Below are positions 47,059-57,513 of a stretch of 64,000 bases of DNA, one piece after another. This DNA is from Elymus sibiricus (taxonomy: Eukaryota; Streptophyta; Magnoliopsida; Poales; Poaceae). The stretch's first letter is position 1. Each line of letters opens with the position of its first letter. The notes under the pieces are model-generated. The model made no database searches. It was not told where the DNA came from and was given only the letters and a program-made list of their open reading frames with translations. The stretch spans positions 269,212,288 to 269,276,287 of the forward strand of contig CM077673.1 of NCBI GenBank assembly GCA_039707655.1. The letters run 5' to 3'. Position numbers and translations under genes: made by a program.

Positions 47059-49171
47059 ATCCTTCATATACTTAGCATACAAAGGCATTTTCAATATATC
47101 AGTCAAGCGAGTGCGCAAAAGGACGGGTCTAATCATTTGAGCGAAGCGTTCAAAATCTTCACCGTCCTTACTTTTAGAAGACTTACGAGGGAATGGCATG
47201 GGTTTTTGAACCCATGGCTCTCTTTCTCTATAGTGTATCCTAGCAACAAAGTCTTTCTTCTCATATCGTCTATTTTTAGGATGTGGGTTATCAAGATATT
47301 TCGCGGGTTCTATTTCCACATCATTATCATGTTCTTTATTATCATTAGGTTGAGCATCTACATGAGCATCATCATTATCATTATCATTTTCATTATCACT
47401 AGGTGCATGTTCGCTATGAGATTGTGTCTCAGCATTAGAAATAGAAACATCATTATGTTTCTCAGTAGGTTTTTCTATAACAGGTTCACTTGAAGCATGC
47501 AAAGTCCTATCATCTTTCTTTTTCTTTTTCTTCTTAGATAAACTAGGTACATCATCATTAATTCTCTGAGAATCTTGTTCAATTCTTTTAGGGCGACCTT
47601 TAGGATAAATAGGTTCCTGAGTCATTCTACCTCCTCTAGTCATTACTCTAACGACATGATCATTCATATTATTATTTATTTCAGCAAGCAAATCATTTTG
47701 TGACTTAGCAACTTGGTCTAGTTGGGTGTGAACCATAGAAGCATGTTTACCTAGACCCTTCACATCATTAGCAATTCTAAACATCAAGTCACTTAAGCGG
47801 TCTATGATCCTGGCATTATGTCTTAATTGATCCTTAACATATTTATTGAAATGCTCTTGCTTAACAATGTAATTATCAAATTCATCCATGCAGTGACTAG
47901 GAGTCTTAGTATAAGGTATATCACTTTCATTAAAGGCATGGAGAGAATTTACCTCTACTACCTGTGTCGGAGTGTAAGTCCATGTATTTCTTTGATAGGT
48001 GGTAATTTCTTGACATCTTCAGTTTTAATACCTTTCTCTTTCATAGATCTTTTTGCTTCTTGCATATCTTCGGGACTGAGGAATAGAATACCTCTCTTCT
48101 TTTGAATAGGTTCCGCGGAGGTTCAGGAAGTGTCCAATCATCGACATTTTGCAATATATTATTCAACAATTCTTCAGCTTGTCCAAGAGTTCTTTCCTGA
48201 AAACACAACCAGCAAAACTATCTAGGAAGTCACTGGAAGCATCGGTTAGTCCATTATAGAAAATATCAAGTATTTCATTTTTCTTAAGAGGATGATCAGG
48301 CAAAGCTCTAAGTAACTGGAGAAGCCTCGCCCAATCTTGAGGGAGATTCTCTTCTTCAATTTTCACAAAGTTAAATATTTCCTATAAAGCAGCTTGTTTC
48401 TTATGAGCAGGAAAATATTTTTCAGAGAAGTAGTATATCATGTCCTGGGGGCTACGCACACAACCAGGAGCAAGAGAAAGAAGCCATTCTTTAGCCTCGG
48501 CTTTTAGCGAGAAAGGAAAAAGCTTAAGGATAAAGTAGTAGCGCATCTTTTCCTCATTAGTAAACAAAGCAGCAATATCATTCAGTTTCATGAGATGTTC
48601 GACAACAGTTTCAGTTTCATACCCATGGAAAGGATCAGACTCTACTATAGGAATCAACTCAGAGTCTACAGAGAATTCATAATCCTTATCAGTAACAAAT
48701 ATAGGAAAAGTAGCAAAGTTTGGATCATGTTTCATTTTCTCCATCATAGATTTTTTCTTTTAGTTTGCATACTAGTTTCCTCAAATCATCTCTATTCTCC
48801 CAGGCAAGCAAATCCCTAGATACTTCCTCATCCATGACATAGCCTTCATGAGAGCGAGGTGTAACATGTGCTTCAAAATCTTCATCAGTTTGAGCATTTT
48901 CAAGTTCTCTAGCTTTAGCAATATGAGCCTCAAGTAATTCATTCAGTGGCACAGTTTCAGTTTCATCAAGAGTAGAACTAGTATCATCATTAATTTCAGA
49001 AGTAGCATCATCAAGTTCATGTGACAAATCAGGACGAATAACAGGTGGTGGTGGTGTAGCAAGCTGATTCAAAACAGTAGGTGAATCAAAAGCAGAGCTA
49101 GATGGCAGTTCCTTACCTGCTCTCGTGTGAGAGGGAATGATCTTAGTTCGAGTATCTTTTAGTTTCTTCAT
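47054..49171 (-). pseudogene. gag region of C (5' part of the split gag-protease frame)
   Basis: Minus-strand pieces in order: 49171-48725 (acidic N-terminus), 48747-48382 (EEKMRYYFILKLFPFSLKAE...AKEWL, a retrotransposon gag domain, to YYFSEKYFP), 48366-48163 (LPDHPLKKNEILDIFYNGL), and 47889-47054 (a hydrophilic linker with a Lys run, an Asp/Asn-rich stretch, then LRTRLTDILKMPLYAKYMKD). Breaks are a frameshift near 48730, a TAG near 48382 and a frameshift near 48180. The last piece runs into element A at 47053 and resumes at 25334. The arrangement is typical of Athila gag. Confidence 0.8.
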
Positions 49172-49220
49172 ATTAGCAATTGGATATCCTCAAGTTAACA
49201 CAATAAATATAGCTATGCTC

Positions 49221-49238
49221 CTCGGCAACGGCGCCAGA
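49221..49238 (-). promoter_or_regulatory. Primer binding site of C, tRNA-Asp type
   Basis: The minus strand reads TGGCGCCGTTGCCGAGGA, one base different from element B's site. Confidence 0.85.
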
Positions 49239-49246
49239 AAAAGGTC

Positions 49247-50653
49247 TTGATAACCCACAAGTATAGGGGATCGCAACAGTCTTCGCGGGTAGTATTTCAC
49301 CCTGATTTATTGATTCGACACAAGGGGAGCCAAAGAATATTTATCGACCTTAGAAGCTGAGTTGTCAATTCAACCACAGCTGGGATATCTCTCTGCAGCA
49401 AAGTTTTAGTAGCACGGCAAATAGTAGTAACAATAGTAACAGTAGTAGTGACAACAGTAATTTTTGTAGCAGTTGTGACAGTAGCAGCTACAATAGTAAC
49501 TTAGCAAGATTTAGTATATGTAAAGCGTAGGCACGTGGATCGATGATGGATAATGATTCATATGACATCAATCATTTAACAGTTACACACTAGGGCGACA
49601 CAGAACTAGCTCCAATTCATCAATACAATGTAGGCATGTATTCCGTATATAGTCATACGTGCTTGCGATAAGAACTTGTATGACATCTTTTGTCCTACCC
49701 TCCCGTGGCAGCGGGGTCCTATTGGAAACTAAGGGATATTAAGACCTCCTTTTAATAGAGAACCGGAACAAAGCATTAACACATGGTGAATACATGAACT
49801 CCTCAAAGTACGTCAATCACCGGTAAGAATCCCAATTATTGTCACCTTGGGGTATGCGGATCAAGACACGTAATAGGTGCATACAACTTGCAAGATAGGA
49901 TCCAAATCACTCTTATATTCATGAAAACATAATAGGTTTAGATCTGAAATCATGGCACTCGGGCCCTAGTGACAAGCATTAAGCATAGCAAAGTCATAGC
50001 AACATCAATCTCAGAACATAGTGGACACTAGGGATCAAGTCCTATCAAACTTAACTCGATTACATGATCAATCTCATCCAATCCCATCACTGTCCAGCAA
50101 GCCTACAAAGTAATTAATCACTCCCAGTGGTGAGCATCATGGCGGTGTTGATGAACAAGGGTTGGTGATGACGAATGCGACGATTCCCCCTCTCCGGAGC
50201 CGCAAACAGGCTCCAGATCAGCCCTCCCGAGGAAGAACAGGAGGTGGCGGCGGCGGCTCCGTCTCGTGAAACACGATGAAATCTTCTCTTTTATTTTTTT
50301 CCCAAATATGTGAATTTATAGGAGTGGAATTAGGGTCGGGGGAGCCACGTGGGCCCCACAAACCATCAGGGCATGCCCGGGGGGGGGGGGGGGGGTGGGC
50401 GCGCCCTGTTGGCCTGTGGCCCACAGGCAGCCCCCCTACGGTGGATGTTCGCTCCATAATTCATTATTTGTGGCCCACATTAACAAAAAGTTTCGTCCAA
50501 TTCCAGGAACTTTTATTTCTGCACAAAAATAACACCAAGGTAGTTTTGCTGAAAACAGCGTCAGTCCGGGTTAGTTCCATTCAAATCATGCAAATTAGAG
50601 TCCAAAACCAGAGCAAAAGTGTTTGGAAAAGTAGATACATTGGAGACGTATCC
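49247..50653 (-). mobile_element. 5' LTR of C
   Basis: The minus strand starts (G)GATACGTCTCCAATG at 50653 and ends TTATCAAGA at 49247, about 1.4 kb. The last plus-strand base, expected A, reads C. It contains an AGT-rich microsatellite (about 49405-49500) and a G run at 50379-50396. Confidence 0.8.
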
Positions 50654-50910
50654 CAATCATAGAAGTCTATATGATGATTGTGTATGTGGAGCTCTTACGT
50701 AGACTTTGTAGAAAACAATATGAATTGTAATTGTTTGGCGATTAAGAACATAGGTTGTTAAGTTTCAAGATAATGCATTGTTTGAACCATAACGTGTGAA
50801 TTGATTGCTACTTTACCATGATGAGTTTTATTGAAATTATCATTGATCAAACTTATACACTATGCTAGCATTCACACTTCATAAATTATTTCTTTTATCA
50901 TTTACCTACT
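50654..50910 (+). mobile_element. 3' internal end of another Athila-like element
   Basis: It ends TTTTATCATTTACCTACT, as does element B just before its polypurine tract (33296-33310). The tract and LTR are cut off by the next element at 50911. Confidence 0.55.
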
Positions 50911-51748
50911 TGTAACGCCCAAGATGCGATCCTATCCTTATTTTGGCTCGAGGGCCTCGACAGGGATAGAAGCGCATCTCGTCTTTCGCAAGAATGGATA
51001 TCATTACAAGTACATGTAAAGAAGAGATGAGTATATGGAATTGGCTTACACTCGCCACAAGCTAAATCAAGATCACATCAATACAACATCATATACAATC
51101 ATCATACAGAAGAGCAGGGTCCGACTACGGACGAAAACTAACGATAAAATGACAACCATCCTTGCTATCCCAGGCTGCCATCCTCGAACCCATCCTATGA
51201 TCCATGAAGAAGAAGAAGAACTCCAAATCAAACAAGGATCACTCTCACGTCAAAGCATCGCATTACCTGTACCTGCAAACGTTGTTGTAGTAATCTGTGA
51301 GCCACGGGACTTGGCAATCTCATTTCCAAGGGTATCAAGACTAACAAAGCTTAATGGGTGAGGTATGGTTAAGTGGTGAGGCTGCAGCAAGCACTAAGCA
51401 TTTATTTGAGTGGCTAACTTATGAGTACAAGAATAAGGGGGGATGATTGTCACATAAACGGACTTGAACTAGTAATTATCACTAAGTGATCCTGAACACC
51501 TACCTACGAGTCAAACATAACCCCACCGTGTTCTCTTTCGGAGCAGGCCTCACGAGAAGAGACGGTCATGGTTACGCACACAGTTGGTGTATTTTATTTG
51601 AGTTTACTTTAAGTTTTCTATGACCGGAGTTAAAATAATTTCCAAGTTGCCACATAATCGCGGGCACGACTCTCATGAAAGATTTAACCCTGCAGGGGTG
51701 CTCCAACTCAGCCATCACAAACTAACCACAAGGTAACGGTTGAGGAAG

Positions 51749-54180
51749 TTTTTTCACCCATACTCGGGGGCTTAAGTTGACAAGGTAACGGTTGAGGAAG
51801 TTTAAATCGCCAACCGCGTCATCCGGGTCAGTGGCGGCTAATCTTGCGCGTGAGATGCCTCCGGGTTATCCACCGATTGGTCTTCTGGCTCCTGTATCTG
51901 AAGGTTATCTGCGTCCTAGTTGCAGTGAGATAAAGCCTGGAACACAGCCTCATTGTCAAGAATTGAAGACGGGTTAACTGCAAGGGCAAAGACATGCTAA
52001 CGCCATTGGGGATCCAGACTCTTTGTTATCAAATTAGGTGGTGGAATCTGAGTATGATTGGCGCCATAAGCCACTTGATAACTCCTTAGTTTCATCTCAG
52101 AAACCAGCTGAGTCGACAGAATTTGAGCATCCTTGACACAAGCCGCGTAATCCTCCTGGAAGATTTCTGACCCGTCATTTTTAAATTCGGGGAAGCCCTT
52201 TGCCAGCTCAGCTAGATCAAGCTCTTCTCCGTAAGCTAAAGCCCGAGTCAATGCATAAATCGCGCCAGACCGGGTGGCTGATCCTTTTAGCTCTGGAATA
52301 TGCTGAGGGACAATGGCCCCAGTGTCGCCTTAATTGCAAGATGGCTCCCAGTGTAGAGTTGCTCCGTCAGAGAATAAACAGCCTTGAGCATGAGCAGACT
52401 ATCATCATAAAAACTGCTAGTCCAGGGGCCTGCAAAATAGAATCAATGCATGAGTCGTCGGGCGCATTATATCTATATTTGAAGAAGACAGGAGGCTATA
52501 TACACTTACCAAAAATAGCTTGGGCCATCTAGGCAATATGTCGTTTTAACTCGTACAATTCCTCGGTAATAGGTTTGAGCCGGCCCTCAGCATCCTCTGC
52601 ACGCTTAAGCAGAGCGGTCTTCTCATCTTCAAAGGATTTCTTCTCTTTTAAGAAGCCTGCTTTGATGTTTTCCAGCTCGATCAAAGAGAGGCAAAGTTTT
52701 TCTTCAACTTCTGCCTGGGAAGTTTGCCTTTTTTCCAGGTCTTTTTTCAAACTGGCCACGCTGGATTCGGCTGTCTTCAAAGCTTCCTGCATCATAAATG
52801 AAGTTTATATCAAGTCCCAAACAAATTGCAAAGCAATATATTTGGCACTTTGGGGCTAATGTATTTCAGCTCTTTTTTGACATTGAAGATGTGAACGAGA
52901 CCCGACTCATCTCAAGAACATGAGCCGGCCCTTGGGGGCTACAGGTCAAAAGCTCTTCAAAATTATTATATAAAAGACCCGACTCATCGCAAGAAGATGA
53001 GCCGACCCTTAGGGGCTACAGGTCGAAAGCTCTTCAAAATTATTATATAACAGATCCGACTCATCTCAAGAAGATGAGCCGGCCCTTGAGGGCTACAGGT
53101 CGAAAGCTCTTCAAAGTTATTATATAAAAGACCCGACTCATCTCAGGAAGATGAGCCGGCCCTTGGGGGCTACAGGTCGAAAGTTCTTCAAAGTTATTAC
53201 AAAAAAAACCAGACTCGTCTCAAGAAGATGAGCCGCCCCTTGGGGGCTACAGGCTGAGTCAGACAAACGTTTGCAAGACCCAGCTTATCTTAGAAAGAGA
53301 AAGATGGGCCTTGGGGGCTACAAAAGGATATATGATGATAGCATGTACAGGAGAACATACCTCATATTTATTTTTCATCATGCTAACAAGGCCAATTTCC
53401 ATCTCACGGCTTGTAGCCAGGCGGTCTAAGCGGGCAGCATGAAGATCTTCAACACTAAAGCTCTCATAATTTGGAAGTTCCAACTTGGTCTTCCCTTTTT
53501 CTTGCAGTACCGCTTCATACTTAGCAAAAACCTTTGTTAATACCCTAGAAGTCTCAGGAGCAGTATAACCCATCCCAGTAATAATAACTTCAGGAGTATC
53601 TTTGTTTGTCACTGAAGGATTGGGCGGGTCAAGGTTAACTGCTAATGTAGATTTAACATTTACGACATCAGTATTGAGTGGTTCAGATGGAGGGGTAAAT
53701 CGTTTTGGATATCCTGAGGGTCTTCAGGATGATCAACATGGATTTCATGAGCCGCCGGATCAGGAAACTCCGGCTCAGGGGCCTCCGGGTTAACAGAAGA
53801 CCCGTGAGTCTTCCTTTTCTTGGCTTTGGCCCTGCCAAGTTAAAAAGTATAATATGAAAAACGGAAAAAACAATAGTTTACTCAAACAGATGAATTGATG
53901 AGGAATTTACCCTTGATTGATGACAAAGGGTGTCAGCTTGGAGGTAGTCGAGTCGTCCGACGAAGGTGGCTACTCCTGATTAACCAAAGCATATGAGTCA
54001 AAAAATGGACACATCAAGTCAGAAGCCTCCTTGGAAGTTTGAAATATTAAGTACCTTGGCTGGTCATTTTCTAGCGGCAGATTTGTCAGGTAAACCCTCG
54101 ACAAGATCACCACTCCCACTTCGGGTCTGACGCCTAGACTGGTGCTGGGTTTTCTTCAAAATAAAGTGAGGGTCTAGATG
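51749..54180 (-). pseudogene. LTR-less copy of Y's antisense gene region
   Basis: Nearly identical to 61153-63587 (constant offset of about 9404-9407). Exon equivalents are 52510-52786 and 53361-53831. It shares with the other copy the stop in exon c (AGAAAATGACC on the minus strand), the stop in exon d and the exon g frameshift. It differs in having TAG near 52532 (CAG in the other copy) and in losing the final stop. No LTR, PBS or target duplication bounds it. Confidence 0.8.
52899..53275. repeat. 77-base minisatellite, copy in the F block
   Basis: About five units, each with GACTCATCTCAAGAAGATGAG (7-base stem), the same as 62303-62690. Confidence 0.8.
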
Positions 54181-56871
54181 GCCCTACAAGTGGCTGTATT
54201 TTGGACCAGCACCATCAACACTGCCCCCCTGTATTAGGTTGAATAACGAACCACAGGTAACGCTAACTCCCCATGCGTCAAATTAGTTATCAGTATTATT
54301 ATGTTGGACAAATGTAGTACCAATGTTGGGCCTTGCCAGAAGAGTTTTATCCCAAAACAAAAATCAAGGGGGTCCCCATAACAACTCCGAGCATGTTAGG
54401 AGTGCTCAATATGGAACATAACACCGGTACACAAGTAACTAGGGCGGCAAAAGTGGAACAAAACACCGAGAAAATAGCCAAGCCTTCCACCTTTTACCAA
54501 GTATATACGTGCATTAAATTAAATAGCAATAATATTGTGATATATCAAAAAAGGATGTCCATGTTGGCACATGGAACAACTTGCACCTGCAACTAAAAAC
54601 GCTATAAGAAGGGCTGTGCAAATGGTAACATGGCCAAACAATGGTTTGCTGGGATGTGGAGGGGTTAGAGGCATATCATGGCATTTTGGGAGGCTTGACA
54701 AACAAGTGGTAGGTAGCAATACATAGCGATAGAAACGAGACAATTAGCATGTCAATGATAGTAGTGGTATCCAGGAAAATGATCATCTTGCCTGAGATCC
54801 CGCTTGGAAGAAGATCGAGTCCATGAAGAAGACGAGCCAACGTGGTCGAACGAATCCTCACACTCCGAACGCTTTCGGAACCCTATCAAGAAGAAGCAAA
54901 CCGGAACAACAATCAACGCATGATAAACACCACAACATATGCATGACCTGACGCACATCAAATATGATGCATGTTATGCATGACATGGCAATCACAACAA
55001 TCAACTTCTACACATTAAGTGAAGCTCAATATGCAACGAGTTGCATATTGACGAAAATCCACATTCAATTCTTATGTTCGATCTCGTTTAGCTACTCAAC
55101 AATATTAAATGTTGTTAAACATGGCAAGAGGTGAAGCACAAGTAAACTAGACATCTAGGCATATTAAATGAGGTCGGAAACAACATATAGCATTTCCGAA
55201 ACAGACCCATGTGCAAATTATGAATTCGGTCCAGATCTGAACTACTCATGTTTTATATTTATTAAACAGGGAAATAAAGTGCACAATGATATTCTACTCG
55301 TCATTCTAGGTGATTTACATATATAGAACGTTTGAAACGGAGCTACGGTCTAAAAGATATGATAAACACAAGGTGAATATGCCATGAATGCAACATGCAT
55401 GCAAACGACAACCACAAACATTCCAAATCATATATGCAGCAAGGTATTATGAAACTACATGAAATTCTAAGCAAGTTTCATATATGACACGTTCAAAACG
55501 GAGCTACGGTTTAACCACAACAACCAACACAAGTTTTTAGTTATAATCTGCCCAAAACAGCAACATGACATTTTGCACACCTCAAACTAACAGGCTACAA
55601 GAATCTAAAATGCACAAGCTAGACATGGGGTTGTATCTTACATGATGCACAATAATTCATATCATCACAGCAAATTGAGTAGAAGCATGGATCACTAGGA
55701 AATAAGCTCACAAGACGGCAATAAAATATAGCAGATTAGGACTTGGTGAAAATCACAGTTTTTAGACAGAGCAGTTTTTCACGAAGGCATATTGGCAACA
55801 ATAAAAATATATGCTACAAGGCATATCATGGCATGAAAATCTACCGCATGGTAGAGGACATGATGCACTATAATTCATTACATTATGACAAGATCTAATT
55901 ATGCACAGAATCATGGCAAACATCAACACAATATGGCATTAAGAAGAAAACAGATACTCAGACTTAGTGAAAATTAGAGTAGACATGAGCAACAGTTTTT
56001 TTAACAGATTGACATTTGGACAACAAATATAACTATGATGCAAATAATATGCCTGGCAACCAGTGGCACAACCTGGTAGGCAATAACATGCTCAACAAAA
56101 TACTCCATTGGAGCAACAACAAAAGACTCCTAGATCAATAGCAAATCACATGGCAACATGGAAACAAAATAACAGTTTCAGACTTAGTGAAATTTAACTA
56201 TCTCCCAAAACTGCAGTTTGACTAGGCATGTTTACATAGCAACAACAGTAGCATACAATCACTTATGGGCATGTCAAGGATACTAACAGCAACTAGACAT
56301 GTCACACTACAAAACATACCATTGGCACATGTTCATACGGGTCATGGATTGCTTAATATGATGCTCGCAAAACTGAACTCATCGTTAACAGATTATAGTT
56401 TTACCGTGATGGCTACTTTAGGCAATAAATAAACATGATAATGATGTCCTACATAGCAACCAGAGGCATGACATCAAAATAGACATCACATAGAGCAATA
56501 CTCATGAAGACACCCTATGCAAAAGACCTACGGATATGATGCAATTATCCGCGCAAAATCGAATAAGATAATAGATTTGCACCTAACGATGGGATGCACT
56601 TTTGCAACACAGATTTGCACCTCTAGATGATTCCTATAATGCATTAAAGTGATCCTAACATGTAGAGCACGACAAGTAGATGTATTTTGATATATTACAC
56701 ATCAAAAACCGATGCATGGTTGCCAAGATATACGCGTCACAATAATGCAATACGATGCTGAAACTTAGCAGTTTTTTGGACTTAGCCAATTTTACCTCGC
56801 GGGGAAAACTCGATCCCACGGTACCGGGCCGGGCGTTTGGTTCGCGGGTCAAGGTCGGTCCAGGGACGAAG
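54181..56871. mobile_element. LTR F, right part, degenerate repeats
   Basis: AT-rich, with no gene. Degenerate blocks around ACTTRGTGAAAAT..(C)AGT at about 55741, 55967 and 56183 (about 220-base spacing), and ACGGAGCTACGGT at about 55337 and 55497, suggest internal duplication. Confidence 0.5.
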
Positions 56872-57425
56872 TGTGTCGGCGATATAACTCCACAGTATAA
56901 CCCGCCCTACTGTGTCGGGTCAACATATCAACAGTCTTGTGACCAAGTTCAAGGTGGGCCGTGTCATCCAGACGAGGCAAGTGAGGCGGTGGCAGACTAA
57001 AGTTGTCAGACGGCCCAACATTTGAAGATGGCGGCTCAAAGCCCACGAAGGTGACGACGTCAGCCGGGTTTCCTTCAGATGCAAGACAAGTTAGAGATGT
57101 TATAAGTCACGGGTCATGATATGACCCGGACACTATTGTAAACCCTAGGGCTTGACCTGTATATAAAGGCAGGCCCCTAGGGCCGAAAGACTTAAGTTAC
57201 AACCTCTCGATAGCTAGTTTAGCGATTCCGCACCCTTGTAATCGAGATCTACTCATCAAATACACGCAAAGCAGGACGTATGCTATTACCTCCATAGGAG
57301 GGGCCGAACCTGGGTAAACCCGACTCTATCTCTCGCTTAACCCCTTTGAGTCGCCACCTAGCGGCGATGGCCTCACACCTAAGTCCTATTATGATGACAT
57401 CTGCAGGGTTGACAAAACCACGACA
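56872..57425 (+). mobile_element. 5' LTR of Y
   Basis: It starts TGTGTCGGCG (56872, or 56874) and ends CCACGACA, followed by the PBS. TATA box at 57160-57167. GGCCGAACCTGGGTAAAC at 57302-57319 is the box shared with E1 and E2. Confidence 0.8.
57160..57167 (+). promoter_or_regulatory. TATA box in Y's LTR
   Basis: TATATAAA followed by GGCAGG, about 265 bases before the LTR end. Confidence 0.7.
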
Positions 57426-57427
57426 GT

Positions 57428-57444
57428 TGGCGCCCACTGTGGGG
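57428..57444 (+). promoter_or_regulatory. Primer binding site of Y
   Basis: TGGCGCCCACTGTGGGG, 2 bases after the LTR end; a common gypsy PBS type in grasses. Confidence 0.8.
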
Positions 57445-57513
57445 CTCTCGCCCGGTGGAGTTGAGTTTTCGAAGGGGATCCAATCAGGATTCGGGAAGTT
57501 TGCAGTGAACCAG

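Larger units (their letters stand above)
21972..50653 (-). mobile_element. Athila-like element C, host of the nest
   Basis: On the minus strand: LTR (50653 to about 49247), tRNA-Asp-type PBS, gag, [element A inserted], protease, an ATHILA-type ORF, a polypurine-like tract and 3' non-coding sequence ending near 21972. No RT, RNase H or integrase region was found, and the 3' LTR is missing on the left. It is the oldest layer of the nest. Confidence 0.75.
50911..56871. mobile_element. Long LTR F, interrupted
   Basis: It starts TGTAACGCCC at a clean break in the Athila-like fragment and continues at least to the Y insertion at 56871, with a foreign 2.4 kb block at 51749-54180. No PBS or partner LTR is in the window. 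By comparison with the CCCTGCAGGG...box of A (37802-37860), the related stretch at 51640-51700 is inverted, so the sense strand may be minus. ORFs are short and unsupported. Confidence 0.55.

Noticed and set aside
50379..50396. Long G run
   Set aside because: Probably a real homopolymer of uncertain length in C's LTR; no functional claim possible.
51035..51361. 108-codon plus-strand ORF in LTR F
   Set aside because: Lies inside an LTR, with no recognisable domain and no bias; likely chance.
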